Positions 16,028 through 25,724 are shown, numbered from the stretch's first letter. The stretch is DNA of 64,000 nt from Planctomycetota bacterium (GCA_029781135.1 JAKOXH010000059.1:1-64000); one strand, 5' to 3'. Numbers and translations: made by a program. Notes: generated from the sequence alone by a model not told the origin.

Positions 16028-18931
16028 TCAGCTGATGTTGAGCGAGTCGAAGCGCGAATTCGCGTTGATCGTGCCAATACCCACCGTGCCCGTGCCGATC
16101 GACTTGTAGGTATAGCTCAGCGAAGTTCCGCCCGAACCGAGCGTCACCAACCCTGACGTGCGGTTGATCGCCAACGACAGTGGAATCGTGGTGTTGGGTT
16201 GGGCTGGGAAGGCCCTCTGCTGCAGATACTGGACCTTGCCATTGACAACTTGGCCGATGATCAATCTATCAATGATTTCGAACACGCCGGCAAACTTGTA
16301 GTTCGTCGGCGAGACGTAATCGAACACGATTACCGCATTGCTCCACAAGGTGGAGCCGTTGCCGCCATTCGTGCTGACGTTCACGTTGACGTTGGTGACG
16401 TTGCTGGCCGTGGTCGGCAGGCCGAAGTTGACGGTCGCCACGGGGCGATCCCCAACGTTTGGTCGAGTGGCCTGGTAGCTCGTCGTGCCGGTGATGGGGT
16501 TCGTCGTGGTGGTGGCAAAGCCCGGCGATTGAACGACGATGCGGGGATCCACTGTACCTTCGAATTCTTCGTGAAACGGCAACTCGGAATTGGAGACGAC
16601 GATGTTGAAATCGTCGAAGACGGAGCCGCCGGCGGTGTCGGTCGCGGTGACGCGCACGGCCACGGTGCCGACATCGCCAATGGCCGGCGTGCCGGTAAAA
16701 GTACGCGTTGCCGGGTTAAAAGTGAGCCAAGCCGGCAGCGCTCCGCCGCCCGCAAGCGTGGCGGAATAGGTCAGCGTATCGCCGTTGGAATCGTGGAACG
16801 TATTTTCGGCGAACGTGAAAGTAAACGGAACACTGACCGTTGCCGTGGTATCCGGAATCGCATTGGCGACGGTCGGCGGCGGATTCGTGGTAACGGTCAG
16901 GAGGAAGTCGTCGGAAACGACGCCGCCATTGCCGTCGCTCGCCGTGACGCGCACCGTAATGGCACCGACATCGGTCGTCGTGGGAACACCGATGAACGTC
17001 CGCGCCGCGGCATTGAAAGTCAGCCAGGTGGGCAAAGCCCCGCCGCCACTGAGCGTCGCCGTATAGGTAAGTGGATTGCCATCCGCATCGGTAAACGTGT
17101 TCGCCGGGAAGGTGAATACATACGGCGTATCGACAATCGCGGTTTGGTCGGCGATGGGGTTGGCGACCACCGGCGGATTGTTGCCGGGCAGTGCCGGTTG
17201 GTACTCGAAAGCCCCCATGTCGACGATGCTGTTCGACACGCGCACAAAGGGCAAGCCGCGCTGGTCGCCAAAGCTAGCAGCCACGGCCAGGCTGTTTTTG
17301 CCTTTGTCGATGGCGATGCCGCCGACGAGCAGGGCGATTGTCGGCGTGGGGCCGCCGTTATCGGCGAGCGCACCACCGCCGGCACCAAACACGTTGGTCG
17401 CGGTAATCGCGTTTGCACCGCCCGGCTGGCCAATGAAATTGCCCGAGCCGTTCACGGGGCCAGCGGGGCCAGTCACCGTGAACTGAGCACCGGCGGGCAA
17501 ACCCGTGTTGTTGGAAATGATGCTCGATTTGACCTTGCTGTTGTTGCCCGCGGGAATTTGCAGTTCGGGGTGAGCCGCTATGCCGGTGTTATTCACGATG
17601 ATTGAATTTTGCATCGTGAACTTGTTGGTGGCAAACACCGCGCCGCCGCTTCCTACGAGGCCAGCATCAGTGTTGGCGATATTGTTGGCGACCGTGGCGT
17701 TCTGCAACGTCACATTGGCGGCCTGAATGCCGCCGCCATTATCGTCGGCCGTGTTGCCTTCGATCGTGCTGTTTTTCACGATAGCACTGACGTTGGCAAA
17801 GATACCGCCGCCATCGGAGCCGGTGTTCGTCGCATCATTCCCGGCCACGGCACTGTTCTGCAGCATCACGCTGTTGGCGAAGATACCGCCGCCGTCGACG
17901 GTGGCGTTGTTGCCGTCGGCTGGGGCCGTACCGCCGATCGTGGTGTTGGTCGCGTTGACGTCGATCAGGCTATAGACGCCCCCACCGTTGCCGCCCGCCG
18001 TGTTGCCGGAAATTTTCGCGTTCAGGAGCGTAACGTTGCCTTTGGCGTAGATGCCGCCGCCGTGGTTCGCCGTGGCCGTATTGCCGGATATCGTGCTGTT
18101 GGTAATGCTGGCCGTCACAGCGGCGATGCCGCCACCCGACGATGTCGCGGTATTGCCGGCCCCGGCCGCAGCGCCACCGATGGTGGAGTTTTCGATCGTC
18201 GTGATCCCGGACGCGTAGACACCGCCGCCGTCGCCGCCAGCCGTGTTGCCGGAAATCGTGCTGTTGCTGATGGTGACGTTGCCGCCGGAATAGACGCCGC
18301 CGCCATCGGCCACCGCCGTGTTGTGGAGGCCGGCCGCCGCGCCGCCGATCGTCACGTTGACCAGGGAGAGATTGCCGGAGGTGTAAATGGCGCCGCCATC
18401 GTCGCCAGCGGAACTGCCGGTGATGGAACTATCGGCCACCGACACCAGGCCCAACGATTCCGAGTAGATCGCGCCGCCGTCGTTGAGTGCGCCGGCCACA
18501 CCCTTCGTGAGCGCGAGCCCCTTGATCGTGACATCACCCGCTTCATCGGTGAGATGAAAGATGCGCGAGATGGATGCCGTCGCATCGATCGTCACATTTG
18601 CGATGCCAGGGCCGTTGATCGTGAGGGGATCGGAGATCTGCATTTCGCCGGCGCCGGCGGGCATCGCCAATGTGCCGGTCAGGCCGGCTTGGAATTGGAT
18701 CACGTCTGGGCCGGCCGAGGCATTGGCCTGGTTAATCGCATCGCGGAGTGAGCCGGCCGGAGCCACGGCGGCGTCGCTCAAATTGGTCACGGTGAAGACG
18801 GTGAGCAGGTGGCGTGCTTCAAGTTCCTCGAACAGCGGACGCCGACCACGTGTCAGCCCGTTCTTGCGACGACGTTGTGAAGTTAGTTTCTGGGAATCCG
18901 ATTTCCTGTTACCTAAGAAAGTCCATGCCAT
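16028..18931 (-). CDS. LEPR-XLL-type parallel beta-helix surface protein
   Basis: A 967-residue exported protein. The N-terminus carries the LEPR-XLL-like motif FEELEARHLLT (about 34-44). A CSLREA/polymorphic-outer-membrane-like opening follows (SLRDAINQANASAGPDVIQF), then about 15 short repeats around NSTISGNTAGGDGGGVYA that fit a right-handed parallel beta-helix (about 120-480). A choice-of-anchor-Q-like GTVxDMGAFEYQP segment (near 570) precedes two cadherin-like putative Ig domains (about 583-770; each contains LTYxATLxGGGALPxWLTF). The last 190 residues look like a concanavalin/LamG fold (FHEEFEGTVDPR). Likely a surface adhesin or polysaccharide-binding protein. The internal repeats are nearly identical in places. 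Confidence 0.88.
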   Translation of the reverse strand: MAWTFLGNRKSDSQKLTSQRRRKNGLTRGRRPLFEELEARHLLTVFTVTNLSDAAVAPAGSLRDAINQANASAGPDVIQFQAGLTGTLAMPAGAGEMQISDPLTINGPGIANVTIDATASISRIFHLTDEAGDVTIKGLALTKGVAGALNDGGAIYSESLGLVSVADSSITGSSAGDDGGAIYTSGNLSLVNVTIGGAAAGLHNTAVADGGGVYSGGNVTISNSTISGNTAGGDGGGVYASGITTIENSTIGGAAAGAGNTATSSGGGIAAVTASITNSTISGNTATANHGGGIYAKGNVTLLNAKISGNTAGGNGGGVYSLIDVNATNTTIGGTAPADGNNATVDGGGIFANSVMLQNSAVAGNDATNTGSDGGGIFANVSAIVKNSTIEGNTADDNGGGIQAANVTLQNATVANNIANTDAGLVGSGGAVFATNKFTMQNSIIVNNTGIAAHPELQIPAGNNSKVKSSIISNNTGLPAGAQFTVTGPAGPVNGSGNFIGQPGGANAITATNVFGAGGGALADNGGPTPTIALLVGGIAIDKGKNSLAVAASFGDQRGLPFVRVSNSIVDMGAFEYQPALPGNNPPVVANPIADQTAIVDTPYVFTFPANTFTDADGNPLTYTATLSGGGALPTWLTFNAAARTFIGVPTTTDVGAITVRVTASDGNGGVVSDDFLLTVTTNPPPTVANAIPDTTATVSVPFTFTFAENTFHDSNGDTLTYSATLAGGGALPAWLTFNPATRTFTGTPAIGDVGTVAVRVTATDTAGGSVFDDFNIVVSNSELPFHEEFEGTVDPRIVVQSPGFATTTTNPITGTTSYQATRPNVGDRPVATVNFGLPTTASNVTNVNVNVSTNGGNGSTLWSNAVIVFDYVSPTNYKFAGVFEIIDRLIIGQVVNGKVQYLQQRAFPAQPNTTIPLSLAINRTSGLVTLGSGGTSLSYTYKSIGTGTVGIGTINANSRFDSLNIS

Positions 18932-19121
18932 GGCGTCTCATCTCTGCTGCAAATAAAGGAAACGAACTTGGCCCGGCGTTGGCCGAAACGTAATCACTGA
19001 TCGTACCACGGAACGTCGGTGCGTCAATGTGCAACGATTGGCGTGACTTTGCCGGCGACGCCCCACGGCGGGGGTGCTAACCGGCAGATCATTTGATTTT
19101 GGTCGCTGAAACTCGCTGCTA

Positions 19122-19775
19122 TCACGACGTGGGGTCCAAAAAGCACACCACCAGCGACCGGGGACCGTGGGCACCAATAACGAGCGTTTGCTCGATATCG
19201 GCGGTCTTCGACGGGCCGGAAATAAAGGCGCCAAAAACCGGCTCGGAGAAATCGTTTCGTTGGCGGCCGTCCTTAGAACCTTGTGGCTGGCCGCCAGTTT
19301 GCATCAGCCGCTCATAGGCTGCATGCATGTGGTCGACGATTTGATCGGCCGGCACAACGAGAATCAAGTGCTGACAGAGGAAATACAACACGCGAAATGG
19401 CACCTGCCGGTCGGTGACCCAAACAGCCGCATTTTCAGCCACGGCGAATTCGCCGGGCAGGATCGCGACGTCGACAACTGCCGTGCCGTGCGGTGAGTCG
19501 ATCGTCGACAAATCAACGTTATTCGTGCCGACGCTAGGGACGAGCGAAACGACCTTCTTGGCGACAGCATATTGCGGTAGTTGCGACAAGTGCTGGTTCA
19601 GATCATCAACACTTTTGGCGCGAATCGCTCTGCCGCCGACAAGTTCCAGCACTTCGGCAAACTTGGCATGAGGGTCAGCGAATGTCGTCCAGGCGTGCGC
19701 GACCATCGGCAACTCGGCGGCAGCCGGCCGATTGCGGCGAAGCAATTGCAGGATGTGGTCTTTGCTGGATGGCAT
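19122..19775 (-). CDS. lutC: Lactate utilization protein C (LUD domain)
   Basis: A 217-residue LUD-domain protein, third subunit of the LutABC complex that oxidises L-lactate to pyruvate. The domain fills most of the chain; the C-terminal motif SGPSKTADIEQTLVIGAHGP is diagnostic. Last gene of lutABC on the minus strand, 184 bp beyond the lutB stop. That gap is filled by two dispersed repeats (19823-19889 and 19950-19990), which may affect its expression relative to lutAB. Confidence 0.93.
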   Translation of the reverse strand: MPSSKDHILQLLRRNRPAAAELPMVAHAWTTFADPHAKFAEVLELVGGRAIRAKSVDDLNQHLSQLPQYAVAKKVVSLVPSVGTNNVDLSTIDSPHGTAVVDVAILPGEFAVAENAAVWVTDRQVPFRVLYFLCQHLILVVPADQIVDHMHAAYERLMQTGGQPQGSKDGRQRNDFSEPVFGAFISGPSKTADIEQTLVIGAHGPRSLVVCFLDPTS

Positions 19776-19822
19776 GTGAGCGAGCGATCTAATGGACAGC
19801 CATCGGCGAATGACGCAAAACT

Positions 19823-19889
19823 CGTTTAACCCCGAGCCAACGGCGAGGCAGAACGTCGCGCACCGTCGCCGTTGGCTCCGGGTTAAACG
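19823..19889. repeat. Dispersed hairpin, GTTTAACCCGGAGCC family
   Basis: Begins CGTTTAACCCCGAGCCAACG and ends with the inverted arm CGTTGGCTCCGGGTTAAACG. Related 73-bp copies are at 32603-32675 and 57936-58008. Confidence 0.85.
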
Positions 19890-19949
19890 ACCCTCAACGG
19901 TCGTTACTCCATACAGTCATCAATAGTTCTTTGTGGAATACCTTTGACG

Positions 19950-19990
19950 AACCCTCCCCTTACCCCTCCCTATAAGGGAGGGGAGGTGTT
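19950..19990. repeat. Palindromic repeat overlapping the 3' end of lutB
   Basis: CCCTCCCCTTACCCCTCCCT followed by ATAAGGGAGGGGAGG. It supplies the last codons of lutB (KTPPLPYREG and stop), so the repeat has set the C-terminus of that protein. Same family as the insert in the SRAP gene. Confidence 0.8.
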
Positions 19991-21366
19991 TTTTTTCGAG
20001 CAGCGTACAATTCTCGGAACGTGCGGCGTGGCGGTGGCGGCAGGTCGCGTTGCCGACCCCAAATGTTGAAGCGGTTATAAATTGGCCAGCGTGGCGAGAT
20101 GCGAAGCGCGAGCCGGGCCGTGCTTCCAGCGAATCGGTACAGCCACGGCCGCGCGAGCACGGCCGCCACCACTCTCAGCCCGAGCCGCTTGCTGAATGAA
20201 ACAAGCCCCAGGTTCGCAAGTTGCCGGCGGGAAATAAATATCTGGTGATGCAGGTCGATCTTCACCGGGCAAACGTCGCTGCAAGAAGCACACAAGCTGC
20301 ATGCAAACGGCAAGCTCTTGTGCTGCCGCGGTTCGCGGGCCGAAAAGATGATCGAGCCGATCGGCCCACCGAACGTCGCGCCATAACTAAAACCACCGCT
20401 ACGACGATACACGGGGCACGTGTTGAAGCACGCACCGCAGCGAATGCAATTGAGCGTGCGGCGAAAATCGCCGGCGCCCAGCATTTCCGACCGCCGGTTA
20501 TCGACCAGCACAATGTGCAGTTCGCCGCCTGGCCGTGGGCCGTGGAAGTGCGATGTATAGGTTGTGATCGGCTGGCCCGTGGCCGAGCGGGCCAGCAAGC
20601 GTTGGAAAACGCCGAGGTCGGTCGCACGTGGGACGAGTTTCTCAATTCCCATGCAGGCGATGTGGATTTTCGGCAGCGAAACGCCGAGGTCGGCATTGCC
20701 TTCGTTCGTACACACGACGAAGCCGCCCGTATCGGCAATCGCGAAATTCACGCCGGTGATGCCGGCCTCGGCCGCGAGGAACTTTGCCCGCAAGTGCCGC
20801 CGGGCCGCCTCGGCCAGGTACTGGGCGTCCGTTGCCCCGGCATCGGTGCCGAGCTTCTCGTGGAAGAGCTCGCCCACTTCTTCTTTGCGAATGTGGATGG
20901 CCGGCGTCACGATGTGACTCGGCGGCTCGTTGCGCAGCTGCACGATCCATTCGCCCAGATCGGTATCGGTGACTTCGATGCCCTGCGATTCAAGATGAGG
21001 ATTGAGGCCGCACTCTTCGGTCAGCATCGATTTGCTTTTGACAACCCGCCGGACGCCGTGCTGGTTAAGAATGCCGGCCACGATCGTGTTGTGTTCCGCT
21101 GCGTCCCGGGCCCAATGGACGTGCGCACCCAGGCGCGTCGCGTTGGCTTCGAATTGCTCCAAATACTCATCTAGCCGCGACATCGTATGCAGCTTGATTT
21201 TCGAAGCCAACTCGCGGAGCGTTTCCCACTCGGGCACGCCGTGCGACGCCCGGTCACGCTTGGTGCGGGCGAACCAAATCGCCGAATCGTGCCAGCGCAC
21301 TCGGTCGCCATTCGCGATGAACGCGGCAGCGGCAGTCGAATGGTCGGCAGTTTTAATGACGTGCAT
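19960..21366 (-). CDS. lutB: Lactate utilization iron-sulfur protein LutB
   Basis: A 468-residue subunit of the LutABC lactate oxidase complex. An N-terminal LUD-type domain (about 60-290) is followed by two [4Fe-4S] ferredoxin-type sites: Cys307/310/313/317 (CIRCGACFNTCP) and Cys356/359/362/366 (CSLCASCSDVCP). Electrons from lactate would pass through these to the quinone pool. The start is 11 bp after lutA. The extreme C-terminus (KKTPPLPYREG) is encoded by a dispersed repeat rather than by family sequence. Confidence 0.95.
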   Translation of the reverse strand: MHVIKTADHSTAAAAFIANGDRVRWHDSAIWFARTKRDRASHGVPEWETLRELASKIKLHTMSRLDEYLEQFEANATRLGAHVHWARDAAEHNTIVAGILNQHGVRRVVKSKSMLTEECGLNPHLESQGIEVTDTDLGEWIVQLRNEPPSHIVTPAIHIRKEEVGELFHEKLGTDAGATDAQYLAEAARRHLRAKFLAAEAGITGVNFAIADTGGFVVCTNEGNADLGVSLPKIHIACMGIEKLVPRATDLGVFQRLLARSATGQPITTYTSHFHGPRPGGELHIVLVDNRRSEMLGAGDFRRTLNCIRCGACFNTCPVYRRSGGFSYGATFGGPIGSIIFSAREPRQHKSLPFACSLCASCSDVCPVKIDLHHQIFISRRQLANLGLVSFSKRLGLRVVAAVLARPWLYRFAGSTARLALRISPRWPIYNRFNIWGRQRDLPPPPRRTFRELYAARKKTPPLPYREG

Positions 21367-21377
21367 CGGTTACGTTT

Positions 21378-22127
21378 TCAATTCTTAACAATTGCGGCAG
21401 CTAGAATTTCGGCAATGTGTTGAATGCGGATGCGCTTGTTCTCGCGACGGATAATCCCATCCAGGTGCATGAGACAGGACATATCGACGCCTGTTAGGAC
21501 CTCCGTGCCCGCCCGTTCATGATCGTTCACGCGGTCACGGCCCATCATGCAGGAGACGGCCTCTTCGGTAACGGCAAACAAACCGCCGAAACCGCAGCAC
21601 TCGTCGGTTCGCGTGAGCTGTGTGAGTTCGATGCCGTCGAGCAACTCTAATAGTTGCCGCGGTTTGTTGAACTCGGGTCCCACGAGTTCGCTGTTGGCCG
21701 CCAAGCGCAACTCGCGCAGTCCGTGGCAGCTTTGATGCAAGCCAACGCGATGCGGATACGCCCCGGTCACGCGATCGACTTTGAGCACGTCGGTAAGGAA
21801 CTCGCACAGTTCGAACGTCCGCAGCCCGACGCGGTCGAGTTCGGCCGTGTGGCCCAAAATCTGCTCGTAATGGTGGCGAACCATCGATACGCAGCTTCCG
21901 GAGGGGCAGACCACATAATCGTACGGGGCGAAAATTCGCAAAAACCGCTCGGCCAGCGGCTTGGTTTCCATGTGGAGGCCGGCGTTCGCCATCGGCTGGC
22001 CACAGCAAGTCTGCTCTTCTGGAAACTCGACTTCGACGCCGAAATGTTCGAGAACGTCGACCGTCGCCAACCCGACCTGGGGATAAAACTGGTCGACGTA
22101 ACACGGAATGAACAACCCAACTCGCAT
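21378..22127 (-). CDS. lutA: Lactate utilization protein LutA (CCG-domain)
   Basis: A 249-residue protein with two cysteine-rich CCG domains: TCCGQPMANAG (about 44-54) and DECCGFGGLFAV (about 180-191). These bind Fe-S clusters as in heterodisulfide reductase and GlpC. The start at MRVGLFIPCY is set by the family; the longer open frame upstream only mirrors the divergent rhaB gene. First gene of lutABC, with 75 bp separating it from rhamnulokinase on the other strand, probably a shared regulatory region. Confidence 0.95.
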   Translation of the reverse strand: MRVGLFIPCYVDQFYPQVGLATVDVLEHFGVEVEFPEEQTCCGQPMANAGLHMETKPLAERFLRIFAPYDYVVCPSGSCVSMVRHHYEQILGHTAELDRVGLRTFELCEFLTDVLKVDRVTGAYPHRVGLHQSCHGLRELRLAANSELVGPEFNKPRQLLELLDGIELTQLTRTDECCGFGGLFAVTEEAVSCMMGRDRVNDHERAGTEVLTGVDMSCLMHLDGIIRRENKRIRIQHIAEILAAAIVKN

Positions 22128-22202
22128 GGCCTGATTGTAAGCCCAATCGCCGCGCATGCCCACTCGTTGATTCGCCTGCGGCGCCCGCATACGATAAGCA
22201 GC

Positions 22203-23720
22203 ATGTCTACAGGCTATCTGGCGATTGATTTGGGTGCCGAATCGGGCCGCGTGATTGTCGGCATTTTGGAAAACGATCGGCTGCGGCTCGAGGAAATCCA
22301 CCGGTTCATGCACGAGGCCGTGTGGCTGCCCACCGGTCTGCATTGGAACATCACGGGCATCTGGCGCGAGATCATCGCCGGCTTGCAGAAGGCGGCCGGT
22401 TGGGCGAAGGCGAACCATGTCGAGCTGGTGTCGGTGGGCGTCGACACGTGGGGGGTCGATTGGGCACTCGTCGACAAGGCGGGCGAGCTCGTGGGGTTGC
22501 CGCATGCCTACCGCGACCCGCGCAATAACGCCGCGTACGAAGAGGTGCTGGCCAAGCTGGGTGCGGAGCGGATTTATCAAACGACCGGCATCCAGTTCAT
22601 GGCGCTCAACACGCTGTATTCGCTCTACGCGCACAAGAAAGCGGACCCCGGCGCGTTGGCGGCAGCCGACGCGCTGATCTTTATCCCCGATCTGCTGCAC
22701 TACTGGCTCAGCGGCGAGCGCTGGATCGAAGCCACGATCGCCTCGACCAGCCAGATGATCGATTGCCACACCGGTGATTGGGCGCGCGACATGCTCGGCG
22801 AACTCGACCTGCCCACAAACATTTTGGGTTCAATCACCGCCCCCGCAAGCGTGATCGGAACGCTCCGCCAACCGATTGCCGAAGAGACTGGCTTGCCGAC
22901 GACACTGCGAGTCGTCGCCCCCGCGTCGCACGACACGGGTAGCGCCGTCGCCGCCGTCCCGGGCGAGCCGGCTTCAGCCGGCGGGGAAGCAGACTGGTGC
23001 TACATTTCAAGCGGCACCTGGTCGCTCCTCGGCGCGGAGCTAAAAACCCCCTGCGTCACGCCCGCCGCGCAAGCCGCGTCGTTCACCAATGAACTCGGCA
23101 TCAACAACACTTTTCGCTTCCTCAAGAACATCGCCGGCCTGTGGCTCGTGCAAGAATGCCGGCGCGATTTGGCACGCCAGGGCACCGAACTCGATTATCC
23201 CACGCTGGCCCGCTTTGCCGAGCAATCGCCGGCGTTGCGAACGATCGTCCATCCCGACTACGCCCCGTTCCAAGCACCGGGCGCGATGCTGCAAAAGATG
23301 ACGGAATACGCGCACGTCACAGCGCAGCCAAAGCCGACGTCGCCAGGCGAGTTCGTTCGCTGTGCGTTGGAAAGCTTGGCGCTCGCGTACCGCGATAAGC
23401 TCGCAACGCTTGAGTCGATTCTTGGCCGGCGGTTTGAGGTCATTCACATCGTTGGCGGCGGCGGCAAGAATACGCTCCTTTCCCAGATGACAGCCGACGC
23501 GACCGGCCGACGTGTGGTAGTTGGCCCCTATGAGGCCACGGCCATCGGCAATGCGCTCGTCCAGGCGATGGCGATCGGCCAGGTGCGCGATCTGGCCCAC
23601 CTGCGCCGGATCGTGGCCGCGTCGAGCGATCTGGTGGTGCACCAGCCAACGCACACCTCGGACTGGGACACCGCGGCGGAACGGTTCAAGGGATTGACAG
23701 CTCGCGCACGGATCAGCTAG
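22203..23720 (+). CDS. rhaB: Rhamnulokinase (FGGY family)
   Basis: A 505-residue FGGY sugar kinase that phosphorylates L-rhamnulose at C1 in the L-rhamnose pathway. The phosphate-1 motif is IDLGAESGRVIVG (6-18), the substrate region GVDTWGVDWALVD (about 79-91), then SSGTWSLLGAEL and the ATP-binding VGGGGKNTLLSQM. Divergent from lutABC: rhamnulose-1-phosphate aldolase yields lactaldehyde, which can become lactate, the LutABC substrate. No rhaA or rhaD is in view. The start is set by MSTGYLAIDLG; the upstream open frame is a mirror of lutA. Confidence 0.93.
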   Translation: MSTGYLAIDLGAESGRVIVGILENDRLRLEEIHRFMHEAVWLPTGLHWNITGIWREIIAGLQKAAGWAKANHVELVSVGVDTWGVDWALVDKAGELVGLPHAYRDPRNNAAYEEVLAKLGAERIYQTTGIQFMALNTLYSLYAHKKADPGALAAADALIFIPDLLHYWLSGERWIEATIASTSQMIDCHTGDWARDMLGELDLPTNILGSITAPASVIGTLRQPIAEETGLPTTLRVVAPASHDTGSAVAAVPGEPASAGGEADWCYISSGTWSLLGAELKTPCVTPAAQAASFTNELGINNTFRFLKNIAGLWLVQECRRDLARQGTELDYPTLARFAEQSPALRTIVHPDYAPFQAPGAMLQKMTEYAHVTAQPKPTSPGEFVRCALESLALAYRDKLATLESILGRRFEVIHIVGGGGKNTLLSQMTADATGRRVVVGPYEATAIGNALVQAMAIGQVRDLAHLRRIVAASSDLVVHQPTHTSDWDTAAERFKGLTARARIS

Positions 23721-23892
23721 GCGCGGCGACGCATGCGGCGAGCGGCCTGCCCTCGCTCGCGCCCACATGCTCACACGAAACTTGACGCTCGAGCGAGCGT
23801 GGGCGTGTCTCTGGCTCGCGACAGCATCGCACTCGTCGATCAGACGTCACAAACTAGACTATTGACAGCCATGCATCACGTTTTCCACTTCC

Positions 23893-24018
23893 GGCAGGGT
23901 GGCATGGCCTCGGAGGTACTCCGACGTGGCCATGTTTCTCGAGCGATTCCCTGCTCACGCTTCGCGAGAGCATGCCACACTTCGCGCTCAATATGAAAAA
24001 CTGATTGGCCCTAGGCCG
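23893..24018. repeat. Dispersed ~120-bp repeat with a conserved short frame
   Basis: Runs from GGCAGGGTGGCATGGCCTCG to AAAACTGATTGGCCC. An inverted, near-identical copy lies at 55361-55492. Both copies keep an open frame reading about WPRRYSDVAMFLERF, then AHA, REHATLRAQ and EKLIGP. The 417-bp gap 23721-24137 before xdhA has no other recognised feature. Confidence 0.85.
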
Positions 24019-24137
24019 GCATGGCCGTTGATTGACCCCCCTTCATGGGTAGGCGATAATGAAGGATCAGGCGGGCGGACAGGATTTTTTGCTTTTTTCT
24101 CGCCGTGCGAGCAATGCTTGAGCAGGGTGAGGCTCCC

Positions 24138-25592
24138 ATGCTCGACCATGTTTTGATCTGGATCAACGGCCGCCGCCACGAAATTCGTGGTCGCGAGGCG
24201 TTTCGATCGCTCTCCGATTATTTGCGCCGCGAGCTCGGCTTCGTGGGCACCAAGATCGTCTGCAGTGAAGGCGATTGCGGGGCCTGCACCGTGCTCGTTG
24301 GCCGAGTGGCCGCCGATGGAAGTCGGCTGGTTTACCGCCCCGTCGATTCGTGCATTCAATTTCTCTTCCAACTCGACGGCACGCACGTGGTTACCGTTGA
24401 AGGGCTAGGCGGCGAAGCGGACCCCAGCCCCGTGCAGCAAGCGATGATCGAACATCACGGCTCGCAGTGCGGCTACTGCACGCCCGGTTTTGTCGTGGCG
24501 ATGACCGGACTGCTCGAAGAGCGCGATCACTTGGATGACACAGCCATGCGCTGCGGCCTTACGGGCAATTTATGCCGCTGCACGGGCTACTCGCCGATCT
24601 TGGAGGCCGGCCGACTAGTCGATGTTAGCCAGCATGAACGGATCGAGCAACGATTCCCCAGCAACACGATGATCGGCGAAAACGAGCGGCGGCGTCGCGA
24701 ATCGATTGAAGTGACGGCGGCCTGGGACGATGAGCGGCACACGTTCATTTCACCGCCCGATTTGGAAGCGGCGTTGAAAGCGATCGACGCGCATCTGCAA
24801 GCAACGCTTGTTGCCGGTGCGACCGACATCGGTGTACGCATCAATAAATCGCTGGCGGTTCCGTCCATCATCCTCGATCTCAATCGCATGGAAGAATTGG
24901 CGGAGGCACGCATTGAAAATGATGAGCTGGTTCTGGGGGCGCGTGCGAACTGGACGACGATTGCCGACCTCTGCCGCGACGCGATTCCTGAATTCCACAA
25001 AATCATCAGCGTGTTCGGCGCGCCGCAAATCCGTCACGTCGGCACAATCGGCGGCAACATCGCTAATGCCTCGCCGATTGCCGATTCATTGCCGTTTTTG
25101 CATGTAATGGAGGCCGTGTTGGAACTTCGCAGCGTGCATGATGCGCGCGAAGTGAACATCAACGATTTTTATAAGGGTTACAAGAAGTTCGATCTGCGAC
25201 CCGGCGAATTGATTAGCCGCATCCGCGTACCATTGCCCACCGAGGAAGAGTTGCTCAAGTTGTATAAGGTGTCGCGTCGGCGCGACTTGGACATCGCCTG
25301 CTTCACCGCCGCGATTCGCCTGCGGCTCGATGGCGAAACCATTTCGCGAGCGGCGATTGCGTTCGGCGCTGTCGGCCCAACCGTGATCCGCGCTCGCAAG
25401 ACCGAAGCGTTTCTACAGGGACGAGAATTCACCGAACAAACGATGCGCGAGGCCGGCAAGATTGCGGTTACCGAGATCACGCCGATCAGCGACGTCCGCG
25501 GCTCGGCCGAATACCGTTATCACTTGACTAGAAATATTCTCACGAAATTCTGGTATGAAACAGTAACAACCACGGCGATCGCAGGTGTATGA
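24138..25592 (+). CDS. xdhA: Xanthine dehydrogenase, FeS/FAD subunit
   Basis: A 484-residue small subunit carrying the electron-transfer centres of a two-subunit xanthine dehydrogenase. A plant-type [2Fe-2S] site has Cys42, 47, 50 and 72; the second [2Fe-2S] domain has Cys111, 114 (CGYC) and Cys146, 148 (CRC). The FAD domain covers about 205-480 with FIGAPQIRHVGTIGGNIANASP-like wording (GAPQIRHVGTIGGNIANA). The ATG at 24138 has GGTGAGG at good spacing; an ATG at 24114 or GTG at 24105 would add 8-11 residues. It reoxidises the Moco centre of xdhB and passes electrons to NAD. Purine catabolism. Confidence 0.94.
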   Translation: MLDHVLIWINGRRHEIRGREAFRSLSDYLRRELGFVGTKIVCSEGDCGACTVLVGRVAADGSRLVYRPVDSCIQFLFQLDGTHVVTVEGLGGEADPSPVQQAMIEHHGSQCGYCTPGFVVAMTGLLEERDHLDDTAMRCGLTGNLCRCTGYSPILEAGRLVDVSQHERIEQRFPSNTMIGENERRRRESIEVTAAWDDERHTFISPPDLEAALKAIDAHLQATLVAGATDIGVRINKSLAVPSIILDLNRMEELAEARIENDELVLGARANWTTIADLCRDAIPEFHKIISVFGAPQIRHVGTIGGNIANASPIADSLPFLHVMEAVLELRSVHDAREVNINDFYKGYKKFDLRPGELISRIRVPLPTEEELLKLYKVSRRRDLDIACFTAAIRLRLDGETISRAAIAFGAVGPTVIRARKTEAFLQGREFTEQTMREAGKIAVTEITPISDVRGSAEYRYHLTRNILTKFWYETVTTTAIAGV

Positions 25593-25606
25593 AGCCCAAA
25601 TTGGAT

Positions 25607-25705
25607 CTCACGCAGAGGCGCAAAGACGCAAAGGACGTCCGTTGTGATGATTAGCGACTCGACGTTCTTTACGCCTTGGCGCCTTGGCGTGATCCACGGT
25701 TGTGC
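25607..25705. repeat. Hairpin element between xdhA and xdhB
   Basis: Arms CACGCAGAGGCGCAAAGACG (from 25608) and TTTACGCCTTGGCGCCTTGG (from about 25669) base-pair imperfectly across the gap. The same family flanks 56072-56294. It separates two subunit genes that would otherwise be contiguous and may influence their stoichiometry. Confidence 0.75.
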
Positions 25706-25724
25706 GCAGCAGGTAGATTGAGCG

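Noticed and set aside
16199..18751. Long plus-strand frames opposite the beta-helix surface protein
   Set aside because: Repetitive mirror of the repeats; the minus frame has the export motif and domains.
22128..22769. N-terminal extension of lutA
   Set aside because: It runs through the divergent rhaB gene; LutA begins MRVGLFIPCY.
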